DNA from: Paraphoma chrysanthemicola
Taxonomy: Eukaryota; Ascomycota; Dothideomycetes; Pleosporales; Phaeosphaeriaceae
Length of the DNA stretch: 64,000 nucleotides
NCBI GenBank assembly: GCA_020744225.1
Contig: JAGMWG010000012.1
Coordinates: 1,054,001 to 1,118,000 of the forward strand
Direction of reading: 5' to 3'
Under the pieces are notes generated by a model. The model was given only the letters and a program-made list of their open reading frames with translations. It had not been told where the DNA came from and did not search any database. Positions 11,401-23,338 of the stretch are shown piece after piece. The position numbers and the translations under genes were made by a program. Each line of letters starts with the position of its first letter. Within the stretch, counting starts at the first letter, position 1.

Positions 11401-14062
11401 CTTTCGGCTACCGGATGTTGGAATTACATCAACTTCTTCCAGTTTCTTGTCGGCAGCTTTCTCGTCGACGACCTTGGGTTGCTCGAGTCCGTGGAACATG
11501 TCGCCGTTGGTGATGCCCGATGGTGCCTCTGAGCGGGCATCGATATCTTTGCTGCCAAAGTAGTTGCCGCCCTTGTCGTTGTAGAACTCTCCTGGTGATG
11601 GAGAAAGCAACCCAGAACGAGCATCGCCGAAGGACCGGCCAGCGTCAGGCGTTAAGAGGTTGTCGTGGGAGTCGCCAAAGCCACGAGATGGGACAGCACC
11701 CGTTAGGTCAGCAAGCTCGAGCCAGCATCTCTCGCTCAGGAAGACGCCTGTAGCTCCAACCCGTACCTCATTCTCGCGCCATGGCTTGCTATCAAGGATG
11801 ATCTCCACCTTGTCCTTCTCGCTCCCCACGACAGCCGCGTCGGAGTGAGCCAGTCCGAGAAACTCGGCAAACGGCAAGAAGATGCTGTAATCTGCCTTGC
11901 GGACGCGGTTGCTGATCTCCGCAATGCCGAGGCACTGTACCTGGGCTCGAACGCACTTGCTATCGAACTGATTCGCAATGCGACGCTCGTTGGGTTTAAT
12001 GCAGAAGACGAAGTAAGGGTTGGCTTTGCGCATGGAAATGTCAATCGTCTTGAGAGCACTGACGGTCTGACCGGCTGCGCCAGTCTGCTTGTCAGCATTA
12101 CCGCCCTTTCGCGAGCCGGAAACGTTGCTTTCAGCATCGCTGGGAGCCTCTTCGTCAAAGACGTTGACTTGTCGTCCGTAACGGCCGGTCTTATCCGCCT
12201 TGCGACGTGCCATGCTGGGCATGCGGGTGGGTTTCGAACTCAGTGAAGCTTGTACAATGGCAGATTTCTCCTTGGGATGGGACATCTTGTGGAGTGCTTC
12301 CTGGCCGAAGAGTTGCTGGATGAATGGCGCCTGAGCTGATTTCAAGAGATTGATCATGTCACCCGAAATCAATTCCGCATTCTCCTCGAGAAGGCCTTCG
12401 ACACTGTAATCCACGTCGCCGCAGTAGTGGCGGATAGTGAAGGCTGGAGAAGTGTTGGGTGTGGGGAAGTTGCTGCCGGGTTGAACGATATTCTGACTGC
12501 CAGGAAGGATCGAGGGGTTCTTGCCATCAAAGCGCTTGCGAAGTACTTCCAAGTACTGCATATCAGTCTTGCCACGGCGCATTTGATCATCGAGGATAGC
12601 CAGCAATCCATTGCCGGACTTGAGAAGGCCACTTCTCGCCTCGGAATTGTCGTAAAATTCGGTGCCAGGTAGGGCAATCTCCTCTGCCTCCAACTCCTGA
12701 ATTTGTCGCTTGAAGAAGCTGTCTTGGGTGAAAGCGATCAGGTTCTCGTTGGCAGCGTTGTTCAGCAGCTGGTCGAGGGAAGAGCCAGTCGCAGCGGAAT
12801 GCTGAAAGCCGGGGAAGTCTACCAAGGACACAGTGTTGGAGATCTCCTCAGGAAGAACAGAGATACGCGAGTTCATTTGCTCCATGATCCAGGTTACCAA
12901 GAGGGAGTAGAGGGCACGAGCGAGCTCGTCTGCATTCGCTCGAGCTCCTTTGGGGTCAAGCATGACAGTCACACGCTCCCTATAGAGCGTCTTTGACTTG
13001 TAGCGCAAGCTCTGTTCTAGGTCGCTGATTGCAACGCCCAAGAACTGAGCGATGGGTGTGAGACACTCTTTATTCCTGACAACGGTGAGGGACTCGCCAC
13101 CTTCGTGGGAGTAGCCACCGCTGTCGTCGGCGCCGGGTGTGGTAGACTGCCCAGTCTCGAACTCGAGCTGGCCAATGTGCAGAATGGTGGCCATGACCTC
13201 GCAGATGCCGGCGATGATTTCTTTGCCAAACTCAAGCTTTCGCAGAGCTGTCTTGAAATCCTGGAATCCCTTGGGGTCATCGATTCCAACTTTCAGCTGG
13301 GTAGGATGTCCAAGGTAGCGCCACCTCTTGCTTGATCCTAGCGACGCGCGATTGCCGGCGCTTCCATCCCCAACGATGTCGAGATGAAGATGCTTCTTCT
13401 CTGCGGCGCTCGTGCCGGCAAGAAGGTAGTATAAAACATGGTAGTTCCGTTCTCCCGTGGGCACTGACGCAATGCGGCTGCGTTCAAGGCGATGAGCGAG
13501 GAACTGGGCGCCCAGGAGTGTGGCATGGTTCGATGTGGACGTGTTGTACTGCAGCTCAAGGAGAAGTCCGGACTTGGAGGCAATGGGAGTAGTGAGGGAC
13601 TTGGTGGTGGTGAAGGCCTCGAAGACGAAGTTGGCGTGCTCGATCTTCTTGGACAGTGGTGTTGACGAGTATGAGAGCAACGCCCGGAGCATGTGGCCAC
13701 GAATTGTGGTTTTCCCGGACCCTGAGTCGCCCCTAGATTCTGTCAGACATCACAGCACCCAACACGTGCCACTGTACTTACAAAAAGACAACTGCTTGGT
13801 CCTCGGAGCGCTGGCCAACCCGCATGTAGGCGCGCTGTGCGAGATCCTCGGCGGCCTGGTGCGCGCTGCCATCCTTGCCACCATCTACGCCTCGGCTGGC
13901 GTCTGTGTTTGTGTTGATGGAGACGAAGCCGTGCGACGAGATCAATGCAACAGGCAAATGTGCGTGATATCGGCTGGCGAGGGCGGCGGTCACGCCCGTG
14001 TCGTTCTGCTGGTGGGTGGGCAGGGCTGGCAGCGACGGCTGCTGCAGCACGTTGGCGGTCAT
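8431..14062 (-). CDS. csmA: Class V chitin synthase with N-terminal myosin motor-like domain
   Basis: Membrane enzyme that polymerises UDP-GlcNAc into chitin at hyphal tips and septa. Exons 14062-13782, 13732-8558 and 8509-8431 give 1844 residues, the length usual for CsmA. The first exon was fixed by joining QAVVFL to GDSGSGKTT across a 49-nt intron (13781-13733); this is the motor P-loop at residues 95-103. The motor-like region runs to about 780. It is followed by a cytochrome-b5-like segment near 950, membrane segments, the glycosyltransferase domain (DAD near 1393, EDR near 1505, QRRRW near 1544) and a C-terminal DEK_C domain. A 48-nt intron (8557-8510, branch GCTAAC) is predicted inside DEK_C. 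It is in frame and stop-free, so an automatic call could miss it; removal gives ELERRFQCDLTLKKQ, the family form. It is divergent from the class VII gene. Confidence 0.95.
8510..8557 (-). other. Predicted 48-nt in-frame intron of the class V chitin synthase
   Basis: Donor GTATGT, branch GCTAAC, acceptor CAG. Its length is a multiple of three and it has no in-frame stop. Retention would insert 16 Ser-rich residues between RR and FQCD in the DEK_C domain. Confidence 0.75.
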
Positions 14063-15946
14063 GGCAGGCGAACGCGTCCCCGTGGGAGCGCTGTGCAGGT
14101 TTGGACGTCAGGCAGTCGCGGCTGGGGCCGATGAGGCGGGTGCACTCTTCGAGATGGAGTCTTGTAGTGTTGAGGGCGCGTCACAGTTGACAGCTGCTGG
14201 AATGTGGTCGGGAGGGGGGAACGCGGCAAAGCACAACACACGCGAGGAGACAGCCGCGCACGCTTCAACGAGTGTATTAGGAGCAGCGAGCGTGGTGAAG
14301 GGCTACAAACGAAGGAATTGATGTCGAAGGCCGTTGACAGCTTCAAAGGGGTCGAGTGCTGTCTCGCCAAAATGCTGGGGCTTCATGGGACTAGCTCGCC
14401 TTGACGCTCCTCCGCCCGCCGCCGCCTGTGTGGTCTGTGTTGACTAGGAGACCTTACAAAAAAGGGGCCGCAAAAATAGACATTTATTACGCCGAACGGG
14501 GGTATTGGCTGCAACAATGCTCGCTGCTCCACCTCCCCTGCTTATTGATGACACCACCGAGAACTTTCTGGCTGCAAACACGAGCAGCCTCGCCCGCCCG
14601 ATGCTGCAGCGAGGCACAGCAGAGACAAGTCACTCGTTGTTGCGAGCGCTGCTGCAATTGCGTGTTTCACTGCTCGCCTTTCTGAGCGTCTTGTGCGCGA
14701 CCCGCAGTGGCAGAGCCAACGGTCTCTCGTAGCGCATCACCGTCTGGGGACAAGCGATCATCGCCGCATGCTTGTCCGCACGCTAGGTCCGTATCGATTG
14801 CGCGTTCTCCTCTCCCACCCAATGCGAACTGCTCAACGCTGCTGCAGCCCGAGTTGTCTTGACGACGACAGCGGTGGGACTCAGCTCCATCGACCATCGA
14901 GCTTCCGCGTGTCTCGGGTGAGCGCGCTGCAGGGTAACATGTCTCGAGGCTGGCCACGGTGTCGGTGTGCAGCAGAGGCTGTGCTCTCCACCTGACGGCT
15001 GGAGTGCCATTACATTACGGATGGAACATCAAAGTGAAGTAAGTGCTGCCGCATCGGGCCAGGCGGTTTGAGACAGGCTGAAAAGAGGGGCCTTGTGCCT
15101 TGACGTCAGCACGTTCTGTAACTGTAATTGCTGGGTCGTGATTGACAGCTAGCCTGCGATGCACTGGAGAAAGCAATTTACTTCAAGAAGATTGCCAGGC
15201 CATCTGGTGGATATTGTCACTGGCGATCTCCATCGAGAAGCTCGCTGTGGCTTCTGCCGCCCGCAAGCCTACCGCCGGCCCCATGCCCCGTCTTTGACTT
15301 GGACAAGTCCTATCGATACTGGCACCCTGACGGCTCGTGAAGATGTTGACTTGTTCATGTCATGTTGGGCGGGCTAGTCTGGCATACATGGTAACAAACA
15401 ATAAATCCGACTAAAAATAGGGGGCGCGATCGTTGGCACGCCACTCCGCCGCCGCGGTGCGCATATTGGTCAATCGGACGGGTGCCGCAACTGGTCGTGG
15501 CGACGAAAACCAAGCCTCGACATCCCAGCCCGTTCGGTTGCTGGTGGATACGCCCAAGGTGCATTACGCCGAGAGTTGCAGCTAAATGCCCCTATCGTTA
15601 CCATGCCCAAACGGGCCTTGCGCAGCAGCCCAGGAATGGAGATTCGCCCTGAAGCCAACAAACATCACTGCTCCTCTGTCTGCGTCTGCCAGCTGCTCAC
15701 GTCGCGTGCATTTGCATTTCTTTCGCTTTTACTACAGTCGTTTAATACTAACCATCCCTCGCTTGGCCGTTTGTGTTTACAGTGAACGGCGCTGCTGTTG
15801 CACCGTCTCCACCTTCACCCTCTGCACAACGCCCGCACACTCGGGTTGACAGCCTCTCGACACTCGCTACATCAGACCTCACACCCGTCCTCGATCGTCG
15901 ACCTCACCTCTACCACGGAAGGGGCGACCCGCCTCAGCCCGCAAAC
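14063..15946. promoter_or_regulatory. Shared divergent upstream region of the class V and VII chitin synthases
   Basis: A 1.9 kb non-coding interval between two divergent start codons, so it must carry both promoters and both 5' leaders. Pyrimidine-rich tracts and one full CRE palindrome (15101-15108) are visible. No convincing separate gene is seen. Head-to-head linkage of class V and VII chitin synthases is known in other filamentous fungi (for example Fusarium chsV/chsVb), which suggests co-regulation. Confidence 0.7.
15101..15108. promoter_or_regulatory. CRE palindrome TGACGTCA
   Basis: A perfect 8-bp ATF/CREB-type bZIP site in the shared chitin synthase promoter, about 0.85 kb from the class VII start and 1.04 kb from the class V start. 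The match is exact; occupancy by a stress bZIP factor is inference. Confidence 0.4.
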
Positions 15947-18900
15947 ATGAGTTTCGTAAACAACTCACGCATGTCCGTCTACTCGACCGCGTCGGCCCAG
16001 GGACCGCGTCCCGGACATGCACCCACCCAAGTGTCGACCACGACGCTGCTCAACTACTTGAACTCGTCGTACAAGCAGAGCCAGGCATACAGTCTCGAGG
16101 CCAGCACCAGTCTAGTTGTGAACACATGGGTTACTGCAAAGTCGGTCTCCAACGACCGCATCGGCGGCACAGTCGACCTCGAGCTGGGACGGAAGGCGTG
16201 GGAACATGCCCGACGACGAGCTGAGGACGGCTGCATAGTATTGGCGTAAGAGCCGCATTTAGCCTCCCAATTGACCAACACTGACATTAACCAGCTCCCT
16301 CCACGACTCCACGCCTTCCCTATTCGCCCCCTTCGTTTCGAGCCTACCGCTCACCCTCCCGGCCAACTTCTACACCGCACTCGAGGTCGTGAAAGCCTTC
16401 ACACATTGCGTTACGCCCCAGAATCCGTCCGCACCTCGCTACTCCGCTTTGGCCTCTGTCTTTACCGTCAACCTGTCAGGTGGTCTGGTTGGGGCAGAAA
16501 TCAAGTTGTCAGCTTCCGGCCTTGACGTGCAGCAGGGTCTGCTTGACGTGCCCGCTCAATCTGGACACCGTGCATTCGACGTCTTCTACTACCTCAACTC
16601 CAGCTCAGCGTCGAGCCAGGAGAGAGAGTTTCTGGACGTCCAGCCTCTCGACCACTACACATTTCTCAACCGCTCCGGCACATACGAGCCACCGAACTTC
16701 CTTCCCGACGTTGACGATGCCGCCGCCGCCGAAGACTTCCGAGCCAACCTCAAGGCCATTGGTATCAAGGGCCAAGTGATGCGCGATCTCATCAGCTGCT
16801 TGACTGGGCTGCTGAAACTGGGCAACACATTGGACTACTTTGTGGATGGAGAGGCTGTGCAAGCAATCTGTGAAGATGTCGCGGAATTGCTGGACATCAC
16901 TCCGCAACTCCTTCAGCAAAAGCTCGACACCACCGACCGCCGAATCGCCATCGGTGGTATTTACGAGGCGATTGTCGACTTCGTGATTGCCCACGCCAAC
17001 GCCACCATCAGAGCTGACATTCGGGCGGCGAAGGCAGCCTTTTCAGACAGTGATGGCAGTCAGCCCGGCATGATGACACCAGACGATTCGGAACTCGAAG
17101 CCGGTGACATTGTCAACATCACCGTCGTTGACGTTCCCAGCCGCGCGCTGGGTAAAGCACTGGCCCTCCGCACTGTCTTCGATGATTCTGAGGGAATCAA
17201 CGCTGAAATGAAAGACGATGGCGTTGATTTTGCGACAGCCGGCAATTCAGTCCTCGAAGGCATGCGAGAGGCTCTTCGCAGCTGCGAGGCCGAGCTTGCA
17301 ATTCCTGGCTCCAGCCTTGCTGAGAAGGAGCAGGATCTTGAGAAACGGGAGACGACACTGGAGAAGATCATGTTCGAGATACCTGATGAAGGCAATTTTG
17401 TCAGGCAGGTCCTTGCTCCTGTCCGCGGCGAAGGTGTGCTCTTAGGAAGGCACGGACGCTTCGATCTTCCAACCACTGTTGCCAGCAGCCGTGTATGGTT
17501 CCAACTGGCCATACACCCCACTGATTCGATTCCCACATCTACATCTCAAGACTTGCAGTCGAGTTGGCAAGCAGGTGTCGTCTCGCGACAGCTGAGAGAA
17601 TGGAGACTGCCAGAATGGGCGAATCGCCGAAATCGGTCTCTCGACTTTACTGCCGACTTTGATCACAACGAGTTCTACCAGCGTTATCACCCTCTTGGAT
17701 GCATGGAAGGCAAGGACGGCATTCAAAGCTGGGTGCTACAGCGCGGTTGGAGCAACGGCGAAGTTGTCGTCGGCAACGAGCGTGTCTGGGTTCGCGAAGG
17801 CACATGGTGGGAAGCTGAGTCGCAGCTCGACCAGAAGACGCAGGACTTCAATGCTTCGCCGAGCATGCTTGGCGGCATGATTGGAGCGGGAGGAATGGAG
17901 AGCGGGTACCCGATGCAGAACCCAACTGCAAGCACTTTCTTCCCGCCGCTTCCGGAGAGCCAGACCATCCAGAACCCTTTCCAGAGCTCAGCGAGCCTCG
18001 CTCCCAGCCGTATGGGCGATGCCAAGTCGATCGCTCCTACCATTCCTGCGAGTGGCCCTGGCGACTACGGACTTGGTGGCAAGGGAGATGAAAACAAGGG
18101 CATCACCTACTATGATGCGGAATCGGGCGGTAATGCGGTTGTCACGGAGTCCTCCAACACCCCTACCCGGCGAATGTGGGTTGCCTTCGTCTGGGCTGTC
18201 ACTTTCTGGATGCCATCGCCTTTACTCAAGTGGGTTGGACGTATGAAGCGACCAGACGTCCGTCTCGCCTGGCGAGAGAAGGTTGTTCTTTTCTCTTTGA
18301 TCATCCTCCTAAACGCGGCCATTGTCTTCTACATTGTCTTTTTTGGCAAGCTCCTGTGCCCCAACAAGGACAAGGTCTGGAACCGCGGACAGGTTGCCAC
18401 ACACCAAGGCGATAACGATTTTTACGTCAGTCACCGCGGCGTCGTCTACGATCTTTCATCGTTCTGGAAGAAACAGCACAGTGACTCCAACACTGAGTCG
18501 ACGCGCGACCGCATGATCTCGATGGCTGGTGCCAACATGGATCCTTACATCGTCCCACCGCTTTACATTGCCTGCCCCAACCTCATTCAGAACACGGACC
18601 GTAACAAGCAACTAGCCCTCAGCAGCAACGAGACCGTGGAGAACTCATTTGCTGTTCACAAATCCGGCTCGCAGACCAACTTCGCAGACAGCAAAGCTTT
18701 GCTATCCGATACTTGGTACCCCGACGTTTTCATTCCCAAGATCAATGAATACAAGAAGGGCGACCTTGTTTGGGAGAGCAAGAAAATTAAGGATGAAGGC
18801 CAAAACCTCAATCATATGTGGTTCACTATGGGAGACAGAGTATACGATCTCACCGACTACTTCAAGACCCTGGATGTGATGAACGACATCAGCGACTACA

Positions 18901-21323
18901 AGTTCCTTGACACCAAATTGACAGATATGGTGAAAGACAATGCCGGAACAGATATTGCCGAGGAGTTCAGTAACCAGTTAAATGGCACTGCACAGGCCTA
19001 CAACATGCAGTGCCTAGATAACCTCTTCTACGTGGGCAAGACTGATTTCCGGAAGACTCCGCGCTGCCAAGTCAACGACTACATCCTGCTCGCAGTCACC
19101 ATCCTTCTCTGTACTGTCATCGTCGTCAAGTTTCTGGCTGCCCTTCAGCTTGGTTCGCGAAAGCGTCCAGCCAACCAGGACAAGTTCGTCATCTGCCAGG
19201 TACCTGCTTATACAGAAGGTGAGGATCATATCCGCAAGGGCCTTGATTCTTTGACAGCCCTCGCCTACGACAACAAGCGCAAGCTCATTTGTGTCATCTG
19301 TGATGGAATGATTGTTGGTGGCGGCAACGATCGACCTACGCCCAAGATTGTTCTCGACATTCTTGGCGTTGACCCCAAGGTTGATCCTCCTGCGCTTCCC
19401 TTCTGGTCTGTTGGTGAAGGTAGTGAGCAGCTCAACTACGGAAAGGTCTACTCTGGTCTGTATGAATTCGAAGGCAACGTTGTTCCGTACATTGTTGTCG
19501 TCAAGATGGGCAAAGAATCGGAGCAGCAAAAGTCTAAGCCAGGTAACCGTGGAAAACGAGATTCGCAAATCTTGCTCATGAGCTTCCTCAACCGCGTCCA
19601 CTTTCGATCGGCCATGAACCCCTTAGAATTGGAGATGTTCCACCAAATCAACAACATTATTGGTGTAGACCCAGAGCTTTATGAGTATCTCCTCATGGTC
19701 GACGCCGATACCATGGTTAGGCCTGATGCACTCAACCGCCTCGTGGCAAGCTGCGCGAACGATTCCAAGATTGCCGGTATCTGTGGCGAGACTAGTCTGG
19801 AGAACGAAGACAGATCATGGTGGACTATGATCCAGGTCTACGAATACTACATTTCGCATCACTTGTCCAAGGCCTTTGAGAGTTTGTTCGGCAGCGTCAC
19901 CTGTCTTCCCGGATGGTAAGTCTTCACATATGAATTTGCTACTTTTACTGACTGCCGTAGTTTCTGCATGTATCGCTTAAGAACAGCCGATAAGGGAAAG
20001 CCTCTCATCATATCCGAAAAGGTTATCCGGGACTATGCCGATATCACTGTGGACACACTGCACAAGAAGAACCTTCTCTCGCTCGGTGAGGATCGTTACT
20101 TGACCACCTTGATGACCAAGCACTTCCCCACCATGTCGTACAAGTTCATTCCCGACGCGTACGCTCTCACTGCCGCACCTGAGACTTGGAGCATCTTACT
20201 CTCTCAAAGACGTCGATGGATCAACTCTACCATCCACAACTTGGCTGAACTGGTCTTCTTGAAGGATCTGTGCGGTTTCTGTTGTTTCTCGATGCGATTC
20301 GTTGTCTTCATCGACCTCTTCGGTACACTGGTGCTGCCATCTATTTGTGCCTACCTCGTCTACCTAGTCTACATGGTTGCGTCTGGCACTGGTCAGTTTC
20401 CACTGTTCTCCATCATCATGTTGGCCGCGGTGTACGGTCTCCAAGCTCTCATTTTCATCATCAAGAGGCAATGGCAGCACGTCGGCTGGATGATCATCTA
20501 CATCATGGCGTTCCCCATCTACTCGCTGGCTTTACCCATGTACTCCTTCTGGAAGCAAGATGATTTCTCCTGGGGTAACACGCGTGTTGTCATTGGCGAG
20601 AAAGGCACCAAGAAGCAAGTTCTTACGCACGACGACGAAGGCTTTGACCCCAAGGCCATTCCGATGATGCGCTGGGACGAGTATGCCGAGAAGAACGACC
20701 TCCCAGGTCGCCGCGGTGTGCCTGGCCAGACATCTGAGAAGGGTGGCTTCAGTACCTACGAAGACGAGGCCTACGAGATGAACGACATGCACTCTGTCTA
20801 CTCGTCGGTCAAGCCTGCGTCCACCATCATGTCGAACATGCACAACATCTCTCATATGCCCCCGCAGTCGCCTGGTCCGTACCAGGGCATGCAAACGCGT
20901 CAATCAACATATTCGAACTTCTCCCGCTACCAGGACAACCCCAACGGCGGTCGCCAAATGTCCATGGGCAACATGAGTGACCACTACAACCGCTCTCCAT
21001 ACGCCAGCCGACCAAACCTTGGAGGCTTCCAGAGCTCTGACAATCTAATGGCGTCGACACCGCCGATTCGCGGGCGTAGCCCTCTCGGCTTCGATCAGTC
21101 GCGGCCAGGCAGTACCGTAAACTTCCAGAACATGATGAACGGGCCCAACGACGCAACCATTGTCGAAGTTGTGCAACAATGTCTGAGGGAAGCCGACCTC
21201 GACCGGTTGACCAAGAAGCAACTCGTTGCTCTTGCGGAGCAACGACTACAAGTGCAGCTCACGGGTGAGAGGAAGATCTTCCTCAGCCATACTATTGATG
21301 AGCAGCTTGCCAATATGGGTTGA
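15947..21323 (+). CDS. csmB: Class VII chitin synthase with short, P-loop-less motor-like domain
   Basis: Partner of the class V enzyme in polarised chitin deposition. Exons 15947-16245, 16295-19915 and 19961-21323 give 1760 residues. The introns are 49 nt (restoring LASLHDSTPS) and 45 nt (restoring LPGCFCMYR). The start MSFVNNSRMS follows a good context (AAACATG). The N-terminal region is related to a myosin motor but has no Walker A sequence and is shorter, which defines class VII. Hydrophobic segments around residue 650 and the GNRGKRDSQ, DAD, EDRYLTTL and QRRRW (near 1388) motifs mark the chitin synthase domain. The tail is Gly/Pro/Met-rich and ends in a DEK_C domain (TIVEVVQQCLREADLDRLTK). 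The C-terminus matches the class V neighbour in design, so the two genes look like an ancient divergent duplication. Confidence 0.95.
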
Positions 21324-21791
21324 GAGCCCGATGCGCATTTTGCATCGGCGGTGTTGTGTTTTTTTTACTGTATATTTGACATGTCTCTACGACGGATCTA
21401 CTTGGCTCCCAGCAGCAAAATTTCGTTCCTTTAGCTCGTCTCACAATTGGCGCAATCATCTGGAGAAAAGGCCTGGTTTGACCTCTGCATTTGGGTCCAG
21501 GATTGGAGTGAATTTGCATCGTTCTTCTTGCATTGTGTAATGATAATAGGGATGGTGCGGAGTAAATAGCATAATCGAGGACTACAAGTTAGATTGACTG
21601 CGCGAGTACCAGATATCTTTGTTGATGCTTAGTGTGAGAGACGTCTGTGTGAAATGCCATCATTGGCCCCGACTTCTGAGCTCAGCCATTCCGACGTTCC
21701 GCAGCAGCTCCCGCAACTCACGCCCAACCCAGCCAACCCGACCTCCGTATAACAGCACCACATCCCTCTCTTTCTCTCCCCCACACTCACA
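21324..21791. other. Intergenic: class VII 3' flank and END3 promoter
   Basis: AT-rich 3' flank (T-run at about 21359-21366) followed by a pyrimidine-rich tract just before the END3 start. No gene seen. Confidence 0.5.
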
Positions 21792-23084
21792 ATGGCGCCT
21801 AATCGCATCGAGCAAGACGAGATTGAGAAGTACTGGGAGATCTTCAGCTCTCTTGCGCAGGGAGGCTCGCATCTGGACGGCCAGCAAGCAGCGCCCGTAC
21901 TCAAGAACTCACACCTCCGGGACGACCAGCTCGAGCGCGTGTGGGACCTGGCAGACGTGGACAATGATGGCAAGCTGGACTTTGAGGAGTTCTGCGTGGC
22001 TATGCGCCTGATCTTTGATCTGATCAACGGGGTGAGTTGCGCCTGAGCTTGGACAGTGCTTACCGCAAAGGAGGCATACTTGAGCAGCATACTAACGTGC
22101 ACACTGCAGGTATCTGTAGACGTCCCCAAGACTCTCCCCGATTGGCTTGTCCCCGAATCCAAAGCACATCTCGTACAAGCCAACCGCGCCCTCTCAGGCT
22201 CACAACCCGCCTTCGAGTCCGTCGACGATGACGACGACACCCCCGGCCTGCGGAACGGCTTCGACTGGTATATGTCGCCCTCGGACAAGGCCAAGTACGA
22301 AGAAATATATACTGCGAACCGCGACTCGCACGGCACCGTCACTTTCGACTCGCTCTCCGGCCTGTTTGATAGCTTAGACAACGTGCCAGACTCGGACATT
22401 AGATTCGCCTGGAACCTAGTGAACCCCAAGGCACGGGAAGGTGTGGGCAAAGATGCGGCCCTTGCGTTCCTGCACATCTTGAACCAAAGAAGCGAAGGCT
22501 ACCGCGTCCCACGCAGCGTCCCGCCATCCCTACGCGCGTCATTTGAGAAGGCACACATAGACTACGATGTAGAGCGCGCCGGCACATCACGATGGGCAGC
22601 GTCCTCTTCCGCCAACGACGACACAACTACTGGCCGCAAAGCCAAGTTCGGCGATGCATACCTCACGCGTCTGGGCGTGGGCGACCGCGCGGCAAACTAC
22701 GGCGCGCGGGCCAAGGGCACCGACTTTGGCGGCCGCACAACAGAAGACTGGGAAGAAGTCCGGCTGAAGAAACAGCTGCGCGATCTGGAAGGCAAGATCG
22801 CTGACGTCGAAAAGGAAGCCGAGAACCGGCGGCACGGCAGGAGTAAAGACAGCAAGCCAGCCCTTGTTAAGAGGGAGCTGGAGATGCTGCTGGACTACAA
22901 GCGAAATACGCTCAGAGAGCTGGACAACGATGAGGGTGGTGCGGTCAAGGGATTGGGTGGCATACGAGAGGAGATTGATACGGTGAAGGAGCAAGTGGAT
23001 GGGTTGCAGAGTCATCTGGGAAGGAGGCAAGAGGTGTTGGCGGATTTGCGGAGGCAGATTGATGACGAGAAGGCGGGAAGGTGA
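21792..23084 (+). CDS. end3: END3-like EH-domain endocytosis protein
   Basis: Component of the Pan1-Sla1-End3 coat complex that links clathrin-mediated endocytosis to actin patches at the cortex. Exons 21792-22031 and 22110-23084 encode 404 residues, matching the usual END3 length. The 78-nt intron has branch ACTAAC and acceptor CTGCAG. The N-terminal EH domain carries an EF-hand-type loop (DVDNDGKLDFEEF). A second EH module spans about residues 130-230 (FDWYMSPSDKAKYEEIY). The C-terminal third is coiled coil (repeated Lys/Glu/Leu heptads, ending near DEKAG), where End3 binds Pan1. The start has a strong context (CACAATGGC). It sits just after the class VII chitin synthase on the same strand. 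Endocytic recycling of chitin synthases makes this neighbourhood functionally sensible, but linkage may be chance. Confidence 0.93.
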
Positions 23085-23338
23085 TCTGTGTGAGGTTATT
23101 CGTAGCTTGTAAATAGAACCGAAATCAGCTTGACGCGCACACGGTGCGCCGAAACCGTCCAAGCATATAGCCAGCTGTTCTTGTGGTCATGTTGTATCCC
23201 AATCCTTGGTATTGAAAAAGTAGTCGTCTCAAACTAGGTTCGCAACCCCTCAAGAACCTCCAAAGTACACTTACCCTCCAGCTCTCCATCCATCCCAATC
23301 TCCACCACAACAATATCTCCTCCTCGCCCCCCGCCTGA

